A stretch of 64,000 nucleotides of DNA from NCBI RefSeq assembly GCF_902459745.1, contig NZ_CABPSJ010000005.1, positions 186,001 through 250,000 of the forward strand, in the 5' to 3' direction. A program made the position numbers and the translations under genes. Each line of letters begins with the position of its first letter. Positions within the stretch are counted from its first letter, which is position 1. The stretch comes from Pandoraea communis (lineage in GTDB: Bacteria > Pseudomonadota > Gammaproteobacteria > Burkholderiales > Burkholderiaceae). Below are positions 52,955 through 61,274 of the stretch, piece by piece. The notes under the pieces were generated by a model that had not been told where the DNA came from, made no database searches, and saw only the letters and a program-made list of their open reading frames with translations.

Positions 52955-55900
52955 ATGCAGCGACAGAATTCAAAGGTTGGCGTGCTTCGTCAAACAAAGA
53001 TCTACGTGGCAGTGGCGACGATGGCGGCAGCCGCATCATTTCCGACCATAGTCGAGGCGGATGAGAGGAAAAAAGCGCGCGTTGCCACGCAGCAAGGAAG
53101 TAGCCAGAAAATCAGCGATTGGAAGTCGCAACTCAAAGATCTGGAGACGCAGCGTAACGAGAATAACGAGGCGTATCTAAATGCAACAAGCTGGATTCAT
53201 GATGCAGCATCCCTAAAAAAAATACTAAATATTGAAGTTGAGGAAGAAAGAAATACGGCGCTCAATGAGGTGGCCACTGCGATTTCTAATGCTCTAGGAA
53301 ATGCGGGGAATGGAGGAGGTGGGGATGAGCCGACGCATATCCAGCGGGCGAGTGTGACTGATTTGAGGAATGTCAAAACACACATGGATAAAGTCTTGAA
53401 CGCGGAGGCTGGTGAAAAAAACGAGAGAATCCAGGAATTTAGAGATTTTCTGTCTAACACCGAGCGCTCCGGACGGGCCACAAGTGAGGCAGACCAAGCC
53501 TCGAATGCCCATCGGGAGATTTCGCAGCAGATTGCCGAAGTCAGAAAGTCCTTGAAAGACGCCGGCGAGCCCCAGGATAAGCCCGTCAACCGATACGAGT
53601 TGAGGGCCGGCGAAGACAACACCGTCAAGTGGGAAAACGCCACCTTGAATGGTCTGCCCTACAGTGACGGTGTCAGCAGCCGCTCTGTCGACGAGAAAAC
53701 CACTCTTGAGATCACGCATCGTTCCGGGCGTTCATCGAATCCAATCACCGGAGCGAACGATGCAAAGCGAGATGTCGGTACATTGAATGTTCTGGAGACG
53801 GCAGATCACGTGATGAAGATCGAGAATGGTCAACTGAATATCCACAAGGGCATTGAAGGTGCGGGACGCCTGGGGATTCTTGTTGGAAGAGACGGAAATC
53901 TGACATTCGAGAAAAATGGCGACGGTATTAAAGCCGCCAATGTGGAAATATTTACCGATCCTAAGGCCAATGCGATCGGAGATGGGGGTTTCATTGAGTT
54001 CCAAGATGGCACCAGCGCGGGATCTGCGTTTCTTGAGATCAATTATCGTGGAGAACTAACGTTCGATATTGGTTCCAACGCCGGTGACAGTAAGATAACA
54101 ATTAAAGATGGTGGTATTGCAACCTTTGTCGGGGCCAATGCCAAGTCTTCAATTATCGGCAACTCGGGGCGGCTCGAATTCGACGGGGCACATGGCGGAA
54201 TGGCGACGGTCGACAATATGCGGAATGGAACGGTGAAATTCTTCGATACAGACCTTGAACGCATGACTTTGAAAAACACTGGCACCGCATATTTGCAGGG
54301 CACGACCACTGCGAGTGAGGCTGTCGTCAGTATGCTCGGCGGCACGCTGGATGTTACGGGCGTGGGTAAGTCTACGTCCGCAAATACTTTTTCGGCGACT
54401 GACACGGGCACTGAAAAGGCCGTCACGATTGGTTCGCTGTCCGGCGTTGGCAATGTCATCGCCGGTACTACGGCCCTCACGCTTGGCTCATTGAATCGGG
54501 ACGATGTATTCAACGGCCGGATTATGAAGACCGCCCCGGCGGGTCCGCAGGAGAGTGGCCTTGACAAAGCCCTTCGCGAAAGATTGGAATCGTTAAACAG
54601 GGGGCTTACCACGTCCGTCACGAAAGTCGGCACCGGTAACCTGACGTTCACGAATGACCAGAGTCAAGTCAATGCCATCAATGTTCAAAGTGGCAAGCTG
54701 ACGGCGCAGCATGAAAACGCCCTCGGTTCGGGGAGCGTATCGATTGCCGCCGCAGGTGCGGTTGCCATTCAGGCTCCGAGTGTCTCGGGCGTTAAGGCAA
54801 TCGAGAATGCCGGCGAAATTGATCTGGGGACGAATAGGCTCAGCGTAGAGAGCTACACGTCGAGCGCTGGCGCAAAGATCAAATCGCGTGTTGCCAAGGT
54901 CGGTGATGGCTTCGCGGGGGGCACGATTTATGTCGAGAAGGATAGCGACTTCAGCAATACGGCCTTGGCGGTTGCCGTCGACGATGGCATCAAACTTTCC
55001 GATGTCGAAAACACGTTCGAGGTGGTGACCGCTGCCGAGGGGGCGAAGGTGACCCCCGGAACGACGACGTTCGGTAGCGTTAGCGTTCCTGGCCGCGACC
55101 AGACGAATGAATCGACGAAAATCACCTCAAGGAATGCCGTCAATTTCCTTGCGGCCAACGGCCGCTACACCGCGAATAAGCGAGCGGTACTGGCGTCGGT
55201 GGATGGCGTGAGCGTTGGCGATCTGACCTCCGGCAAGATCGGCGGCAAGGTGCTCTCGGAGATGGCGCTGCAAACGGCGGATACGGCCGAACAACGTCGT
55301 TCGGCACATTTGCTCTCAGGCGAATCGCTGGTGAACAACGCTGTGGCAGCGCAAGCCGCTACCACGTCGTTCCAGCGCGGCATGCAAACGCGGATGATCG
55401 CCGGTGGGGCGATGTTCGACGACAAGACCGCGAACGGTGCGATGGTGGCCGATAACGGCGTCGCGGGTTGGGCGTCGTTCAACGGAGGCAAGACGAGCCA
55501 GCGCGGCGACGGCATGTCGTTCGACGTGAAGGGTCTGGACGGTGCGATCGGTGTTGACAAGCGCCTGAATCAGAACACGTTGGTGGGTGGCTCGATTGGC
55601 TTTGGCAATCAGGAGTCGAAGGCGAAGGGTCTGCCGGGCGAGTCGAAGGTCAACAGCGTGAGCGTGGGTCTGTACGGCTCGCACCTGACTGGCGCGAACT
55701 GGTTCGTCAACGGCGCGGTGTCGTATACGAATCACAGTGTAAAGACAGATCGCACGGTGTCGGCACGTTTTGCGGCGACACGTCTGGCGGGTAAGACGAG
55801 CGGTCGGACGTTCGGCATGTTCGGTGAAGTCGGTAAGCGCTTCGACGTGTCGGGTGTGAACATCGATCCGTCGGTGGGTGTGCGCGTGGCGTCGACGCGT

Positions 55901-56293
55901 CTGAATGCGTTCAACGAAACGAACAGTTACAGCGAAGGCAACGACGGCCTGAAGGTGGGCTCGCAATCGCAGACCTCGACGCGCGGTGTGGTGGGCGTGC
56001 GTCTGTGGAGCGAAGTGGTGAGCATCGCGGGTGGCAAGGTGGCCCCGTCGCTGCGCCTGTCTTATGAGCGCGAGTTCGGCAAGACGCAGAGTAGCCTGAC
56101 GAATGCGATCTATGGCGCGCCGCGCAGCTTCACGGTGAAGGGGCCGAAGTTGGGCAAAGATATCTTCACGGCGGATCTGGGCGTAGACATGCAGATCAAG
56201 AAGCAACTGGAGGTGCGCGCAGGCGGTAACGTCAGCGTGCGTAAGGGCGAGAGCGCGCTGGGCGGTGGTATCTCGGCGAAGTATCGCTTCTGA
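52955..56293 (+). CDS. Autotransporter AT2 (type Va), beta-helical passenger
   Basis: A 1112-residue paralogue of AT1. The signal (LRQTKIYVAVATMAAAASFP) is followed by a charged coiled-coil region to about residue 200, then a beta-helix passenger with only one recognisable copy of the 38-residue repeat (AHGGMATVDNMRNG). PATR-type TKVGTGNLTFTNDQSQVNAI and a barrel at about 833-1112 complete it. The centre of the barrel is almost identical to AT1/AT3 at the DNA level, but the barrel C-terminal half has diverged more. The N-terminal passenger coding region looks more AT-rich than the barrel. GGGGG lies upstream of the ATG. Confidence 0.92.
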   Translation: MQRQNSKVGVLRQTKIYVAVATMAAAASFPTIVEADERKKARVATQQGSSQKISDWKSQLKDLETQRNENNEAYLNATSWIHDAASLKKILNIEVEEERNTALNEVATAISNALGNAGNGGGGDEPTHIQRASVTDLRNVKTHMDKVLNAEAGEKNERIQEFRDFLSNTERSGRATSEADQASNAHREISQQIAEVRKSLKDAGEPQDKPVNRYELRAGEDNTVKWENATLNGLPYSDGVSSRSVDEKTTLEITHRSGRSSNPITGANDAKRDVGTLNVLETADHVMKIENGQLNIHKGIEGAGRLGILVGRDGNLTFEKNGDGIKAANVEIFTDPKANAIGDGGFIEFQDGTSAGSAFLEINYRGELTFDIGSNAGDSKITIKDGGIATFVGANAKSSIIGNSGRLEFDGAHGGMATVDNMRNGTVKFFDTDLERMTLKNTGTAYLQGTTTASEAVVSMLGGTLDVTGVGKSTSANTFSATDTGTEKAVTIGSLSGVGNVIAGTTALTLGSLNRDDVFNGRIMKTAPAGPQESGLDKALRERLESLNRGLTTSVTKVGTGNLTFTNDQSQVNAINVQSGKLTAQHENALGSGSVSIAAAGAVAIQAPSVSGVKAIENAGEIDLGTNRLSVESYTSSAGAKIKSRVAKVGDGFAGGTIYVEKDSDFSNTALAVAVDDGIKLSDVENTFEVVTAAEGAKVTPGTTTFGSVSVPGRDQTNESTKITSRNAVNFLAANGRYTANKRAVLASVDGVSVGDLTSGKIGGKVLSEMALQTADTAEQRRSAHLLSGESLVNNAVAAQAATTSFQRGMQTRMIAGGAMFDDKTANGAMVADNGVAGWASFNGGKTSQRGDGMSFDVKGLDGAIGVDKRLNQNTLVGGSIGFGNQESKAKGLPGESKVNSVSVGLYGSHLTGANWFVNGAVSYTNHSVKTDRTVSARFAATRLAGKTSGRTFGMFGEVGKRFDVSGVNIDPSVGVRVASTRLNAFNETNSYSEGNDGLKVGSQSQTSTRGVVGVRLWSEVVSIAGGKVAPSLRLSYEREFGKTQSSLTNAIYGAPRSFTVKGPKLGKDIFTADLGVDMQIKKQLEVRAGGNVSVRKGESALGGGISAKYRF

Positions 56294-56785
56294 GCCTGAA
56301 CGTTGACGTAGGCGGCCGGAGCATCACGCTTCCCGTCAGCGTTGAAGACAAGAAACCCGTCGTTCCCGAAAGGGCACGGCGGTTTTTTTATTTTCGGCGT
56401 TCGGTAACGGCGCCTGCCCTTCTCGCGGAAGTGAAATGTGTTGGAGACCACGTGACGCGGGGAGGGAATGTGTCGATGGGAAACGACTTGCTTCGCTCCG
56501 TCATCCGTTGTTTGCGTGCCGCATTTTTTGCGTGATTGGGAGATTTCTGACGATGAAGTACGTTTTATTGGGATTAATCAATAGTTAAATTTCAGATTTA
56601 TTGGGATTTGCCGCAAATCAACAAAAAAACGATCTCTTGGGTTAAGTATCAAATCCGAGTGTTTTTGCATCGATTTCGATAGTCCGGCTTTTAGACTTCG
56701 TGAGCCTTGACGCAGGTCGTAGTGCCGTGTCTGGAGTGCGATGAAGCAATTCATCATTTTCACGAATTAAATTGTGGATTATCGA
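56294..56785 (+). other. AT2-AT3 gap: decayed terminator copy and AT3 promoter elements
   Basis: There is no gene here. The first 100 bases match the AT1 3' flank, including a degraded terminator (56353-56391) with a run of seven T. Further on, TGGGATTAATC (56569-56579), TTGGGTTAA (56637-56645) and TTGCATCGATTTCGATA (56665-56681) repeat the AT1 promoter elements. Confidence 0.65.
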
Positions 56786-59700
56786 ATGCAAAAGAACCAT
56801 CCGAAGTCGAACGCTCTGCGTCAGACGAAAATTTGCATGGCCGTCGCGGCTGTGGTGACGGCAGCAGCGCTGCCGGGGTATGCGGTGGCAACCCCGACGT
56901 GGGAAGAAACCAGAGAAGCAAGAGTCACTGAGCTGACAAAAGCAGAAAGCGGGCTGACCGTTGTCGCAGAGAATGCGTTACTGGAAAAGCAAACGAAGCT
57001 TGATAACGTAAAAAGATACGAAGCATTCGCTCGGCAAGTTGAGAGGATTCTCTCTGATGAGAATGTTGACGATGCGACGAAATTTTCGAATCTTAAGCCG
57101 GTGGCAGAGAGAATTAAAGTCGAAGTCAGTAGACTCGTTAAGGTGAGGGGGAGTGACGCTGCGAACAAGGCGTGGCATGCGGAATACGAAGGTTTCCTCA
57201 CCGCGTTTATGCGCAAGGTGGACGACATCAGCAGTCCCGCAGAAATCAAGTCCGACCACGCCTCAAGCAAGGCGCTGAGTGCCCACGTGGAGAAAAGCGC
57301 CGTTGACGGACTTGTCGATCCTGCAAAGACAGCCGTCGTCGAAGCGCAGCAACATCTTGAACTCCTGAAGCACAAGGCTGCTTCGCTGGGCGGTGCCGCT
57401 AGCGAAGAGGAATACAAGCACCTCACCGAAAAGACGTTCCTGCTTAACGCGAACGCGGCTAATGCTGAAAAGAACAGTGGTGTCCTGACCTGGAACGATA
57501 AAAATCTGCAGACTTTCGTGAACGAAACAGCGCTGGCTGCTGGTCACGACAAGATTGTCCAGGCCGCCACCCTCGAAATCGGCAGTTTTTCGGGCGGAGC
57601 ATCCGACGCGATTCATGGTGTTGCGGCAGCGCAGGGGATCAAGACTCGTGAAATCGCCACGCTTCGCGCACTCGACGGCGCCAAGCACGATGTTCAGGTT
57701 GTGGAAGGCGCTCTGAACATTCATCAGTTCATCGAAACCGAAGGCAACGGAGCGCTTTCGGTGACGCTCGGTAAAAAGGGTGTTCTGCACTTCGAGGACC
57801 AAGCCAAAGATGCCAGAGGTGGCATCAAGGGCGATAACGTGACGCTGGTCGCTGGGAGCGCTGACGTTGCGGTTGCCATTAACAAGGCGGATGAGGGCGC
57901 CAAGATTGCATTTGGAGATGGGACGAGCGCCGGCAACGCTAAGATCGATCTCTACAGCGGTGCCAGCTTGGAATTCAACAAGGGTTCTGATGCCGGGAAC
58001 AGCAAGATCACTGTCGCTCGTGCGGTGACGAGTGAAGATGTTGCCGATCGGGTGGTCGAACGTGAGGCTGCTATGGAGGCCAACGTCCACGCCGATCTCA
58101 GCGCACTCCCGGAACTTACCGAACAGCTTGGCGCCAAGCTCGAGTTCGAAGACTCGTCTGCGGGTGAAGCCGACATTACCAATGCCGGTGCTCTCACTTT
58201 CACGGCGTCCGATCTGAGCACTGCGGAGCTGAAGAATGTGGCAGGCGGGACGGTCACCATCAAAGGCAAGGAAGTCGGTGTTTTCGACGATCAGGGCAAC
58301 GAGGTTATCGACCCTGAAAACAATTTACAAAAGCAGGAGATGAAATTGTCGGACGGTGGTGCTGCCCTTGTCTTTAACCAAGGGACACTGACTGTCGAGA
58401 ACACGAATCTCAATGAGGTGGCTTTGCAAAGCGCTGGCACGACGACCATTGCCAAGTCGAAGGGCGGCAAGGCAACGCTCGCAAATTGGCTGGGCGGCGA
58501 TCTTGCGATCAGCGAAACGCAACTTCAAGACATGAAGCTGGTCAATGCCGGCAAGGCGACTATCACAGAGTCGGACGGCGGCAAAGCACTCATCGCCAAC
58601 CTTCAAGACGGCGAACTGACTCTCACCGACACGAAGCTCCAAAGTTTGGCACTGGCCAACGAGGGCGCCGTCAAGATGACCGGCAAAACCACTGCCACCA
58701 ACGCGTCGATCACATTGCATGGCGGTTCGTTGGACGTTTCTGAAATTGCGATTACCGACATTGACGCTGGCGCCGGCAAGCCTGAAAACTCGCTCACCAT
58801 CGGTTCGCTGACCGGCAAGGGCGACGTGGTTACTGGCAATACGGTGCTGATGCTCGGAGAACTGGGCAACGACGACCACTTCGAAGGCAATATCTCTCGT
58901 GAAGCGGCAAAGCCGGGTACGCAGTCATATCCGAACGTTTTGCACGCGAACGTGCTGACTTCGCAACCGGTCGGCTCGAACGTGGTCAAGGTCGGCACGG
59001 GCAACCTGACGTTGTCCGGCGATCAGAGCGGTGTGACGAACCTGAGTGTTCAAGGCGGTAAGCTGACGGCAGCACATCCCAACGCGCTGGGTTCGGGGGC
59101 CGTGAACGTCGCCAAGGCGGGCACGATCGCACTGAGCACGGATGTGAGCGGCGTGAATAACCTGCAGAACGACGGCACGCTGGATCTCGGAATGAACAAG
59201 CTCGAGGTGGGCACCTACGCGTCCGAGGCGGGCGCGAAGATCAAGTCGCGCATCGAGAAAGTCGAAGGCAAGCTGAGCGGTGGCCAGATTCACGTCTCGG
59301 AAAGCAGCGATTTCGGCAACACGACGCTTGACGTTACCGCTGCCGCCGACATCGAAATTCAAGATCTCGTGGACACGTTTGAAGTGGTGAGCGCTGAAGG
59401 TGACGCAGAAGTGACCGGCGTCGAATTCACCGTGGGTAGCATCACCGGCGGTAAGCAACCGGATCCGACGATTAAGGACCCGGATGGTCCGAATGTTGGA
59501 CCGGAAACACCAACTATCGAGCCGGGCACGGGCACGAAGATCACGGACAAGAACATCGTGAAGTTCCTGGCGGCCGACGGTGGTTACAGCGCCAACGAGC
59601 AAGCGGCGCTGGCGTCGGTTGACGGCGTGATGGTGGGTGATCTGGCGTCGGGCAAGATCGGCGGCAAGGTGCTGTCGGCCATGGCCCTGCAAACGGCAGG

Positions 59701-60712
59701 CACGGAAGAGCAACGCCGTTCGGCTCGTATGCTCTCGGGTGAGTCGCTGGTGAATAACGCGGTGGCAGCGCAAGCGGCAGCGACGTCGTTCCAGCGCGGC
59801 ATGCAAACGCGGATGATCGCCGGCGGGGCGATGTTCGACGACAAGACCGCGAACGGTGCGATGGTGGCCGATAACGGCGTCGCGGGTTGGGCGTCGTTCA
59901 ACGGAGGCAAGACGAGCCAGCGCGGCGACGGCACGAAGTTCGAGGTGAAGGGTCTGGACGGTGCGATCGGTGTTGACAAGCGCCTGAATCAGAACACGTT
60001 GGTGGGTGGCTCGATTGGCTTTGGCAATCAGGAGTCGAAGGCGAAGGGCCTGCCGGGCGAGTCGAAGGTCAACAGCGTGAGCGTGGGTCTGTACGGCTCG
60101 CACCTGACGGGTTCGAACTGGTTCGTCAACGGCGGTGCGTCGTACACGAATCACAGCGTGAAGACGGATCGCACGGTGGCCGCGCGTAACGCGTCGGCCC
60201 GCCTGTCGGGCAAGACGAGCGGACAGACGTTCGGCATGTTCGGTGAAGTGGGTAAGCGCTTTGAGGTGTCGGGTGTGAACATCGACCCGTCGGTGGGTGT
60301 GCGTGTGGCGTCGACGCGTTTGAAAGCGTTCGATGAGACGAACCGTGACGGATCGGGCAACGACGGTCTGAAGGTTGGCTCGCAGTCGCAGACGTCGACG
60401 CGCGGTGTGTTGGGTGTGCGTCTGTGGAGCGAAGTGGCAAGCATTGCAGGGGGCAAGGTGGCGCCGTCGCTGCGCCTGTCGTACGAGCACGAGTTCGGCA
60501 AGACGCAGAGCAGCCTGACGAATGCGATCTACGGTGCGCCGAGCAGCTTCACGGTGAAGGGTCCGAAGCTGGGCAAGGATATCTTCACGGCGGACCTGGG
60601 CCTGGACATGCAGCTCAAGAAGCAACTGGAAGTGCGCGTGGGCGGTAACGTCAGCGTGCGCAAGGGCGAGAGCGCGCTGGGCGGTGGTATCTCGGCGAAG
60701 TATCGCTTCTAA
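56786..60712 (+). CDS. Autotransporter AT3 (type Va), beta-helical passenger
   Basis: The largest of the set, 1308 residues. The signal (LRQTKICMAVAAVVTAAALP) leads into a charged helical stretch and a long beta-helix. Passenger repeats start at bases 58349, 58457 and 58571 (36 and 38 residues apart), in the form SxGGxAxxxN. PATR-type KVGTGNLTLSGDQSGVTNLS, a linker and a barrel at about 1030-1308 follow. The linker and barrel are nearly identical to AT1, but the passenger differs. The start was set at the ATG at 56786, which shares ATTATCGA just before it with AT1; a GTG at 56774 is also in frame. Confidence 0.93.
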   Translation: MQKNHPKSNALRQTKICMAVAAVVTAAALPGYAVATPTWEETREARVTELTKAESGLTVVAENALLEKQTKLDNVKRYEAFARQVERILSDENVDDATKFSNLKPVAERIKVEVSRLVKVRGSDAANKAWHAEYEGFLTAFMRKVDDISSPAEIKSDHASSKALSAHVEKSAVDGLVDPAKTAVVEAQQHLELLKHKAASLGGAASEEEYKHLTEKTFLLNANAANAEKNSGVLTWNDKNLQTFVNETALAAGHDKIVQAATLEIGSFSGGASDAIHGVAAAQGIKTREIATLRALDGAKHDVQVVEGALNIHQFIETEGNGALSVTLGKKGVLHFEDQAKDARGGIKGDNVTLVAGSADVAVAINKADEGAKIAFGDGTSAGNAKIDLYSGASLEFNKGSDAGNSKITVARAVTSEDVADRVVEREAAMEANVHADLSALPELTEQLGAKLEFEDSSAGEADITNAGALTFTASDLSTAELKNVAGGTVTIKGKEVGVFDDQGNEVIDPENNLQKQEMKLSDGGAALVFNQGTLTVENTNLNEVALQSAGTTTIAKSKGGKATLANWLGGDLAISETQLQDMKLVNAGKATITESDGGKALIANLQDGELTLTDTKLQSLALANEGAVKMTGKTTATNASITLHGGSLDVSEIAITDIDAGAGKPENSLTIGSLTGKGDVVTGNTVLMLGELGNDDHFEGNISREAAKPGTQSYPNVLHANVLTSQPVGSNVVKVGTGNLTLSGDQSGVTNLSVQGGKLTAAHPNALGSGAVNVAKAGTIALSTDVSGVNNLQNDGTLDLGMNKLEVGTYASEAGAKIKSRIEKVEGKLSGGQIHVSESSDFGNTTLDVTAAADIEIQDLVDTFEVVSAEGDAEVTGVEFTVGSITGGKQPDPTIKDPDGPNVGPETPTIEPGTGTKITDKNIVKFLAADGGYSANEQAALASVDGVMVGDLASGKIGGKVLSAMALQTAGTEEQRRSARMLSGESLVNNAVAAQAAATSFQRGMQTRMIAGGAMFDDKTANGAMVADNGVAGWASFNGGKTSQRGDGTKFEVKGLDGAIGVDKRLNQNTLVGGSIGFGNQESKAKGLPGESKVNSVSVGLYGSHLTGSNWFVNGGASYTNHSVKTDRTVAARNASARLSGKTSGQTFGMFGEVGKRFEVSGVNIDPSVGVRVASTRLKAFDETNRDGSGNDGLKVGSQSQTSTRGVLGVRLWSEVASIAGGKVAPSLRLSYEHEFGKTQSSLTNAIYGAPSSFTVKGPKLGKDIFTADLGLDMQLKKQLEVRVGGNVSVRKGESALGGGISAKYRF
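59529..60712 (+). repeat. Near-identical barrel-coding repeat, copy in AT3
   Basis: Direct-repeat partner of 51316-52496, about 8.2 kb apart in the same orientation. Homologous recombination between the two would delete AT2 and join the AT1 passenger to the AT3 barrel. Confidence 0.9.
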
Positions 60713-61274
60713 GGTAGTCGGCAGGACGCTTTCCTCGTGAGGGGAAGGCGCGGATCTTTCCCAACGGGATCTGGGTGACGCATCGGGTAGTCATGATCGA
60801 TGCGTCGACCGTTTAATGCCATTGGGTCAAAACCCCCGTTACTCATCGGTAACGGGGGTTTTTTACATTTGAATGCGAGCGCCTTGGGATGAAATAGAAA
60901 AATCGAAAATGACGTTAGATCGGATAACTGATGATTCACCATCGGATGAACGGGCCACATTCGTTCAATGTGCAATCTATGGCTCAATGAGTCATTCCAT
61001 CATGGGGCGTGAATTTGATGGCGAAGCGCTAGAAAATTGGCTTGCTTTGGTGGAATTCAATAATATCCTCGTATTGAATGGTGATTTGCGCCATGAATTT
61101 CATGGGATATGTCCCAAGATCGGGTTTTTGGATGGGGGATTTCCCAATGCGGCATCCCGAAGACTGTTAATACGTTAATTGCGTCCTACGATTCATGTCA
61201 CTCATCGAATGCAACGCAACTTGCGTGTTGTTGTTCGATATCTGCCAATCACGAATTGAAGAGGGACGTAGCGC
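60713..61274 (+). other. AT3-AT4 gap
   Basis: It holds the AT3 terminator (60831-60864) and then AT-rich sequence leading to AT4. CCATGAA-T-TTCATGG (61091-61105) is a perfect 15-base palindrome about 170 bases before AT4. A 101-codon open frame at 60873-61178 lacks a ribosome-binding site and family features, and I do not call it. The AT1/AT3 promoter elements are absent. Confidence 0.55.
60831..60864 (+). terminator. Terminator after AT3
   Basis: AACCCCCGTTAC (60831-60842) pairs perfectly with GTAACGGGGGTT (60849-60860) across a 6-base loop, followed by T residues. It is unrelated to the terminator shared by nrdR, AT1 and AT2. Confidence 0.95.

Noticed and set aside
60873-61178. A 101-codon open frame between AT3 and AT4
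   Set aside because: No ribosome-binding site, no domain-like pattern, and it overlaps the probable AT4 promoter region with its palindrome.
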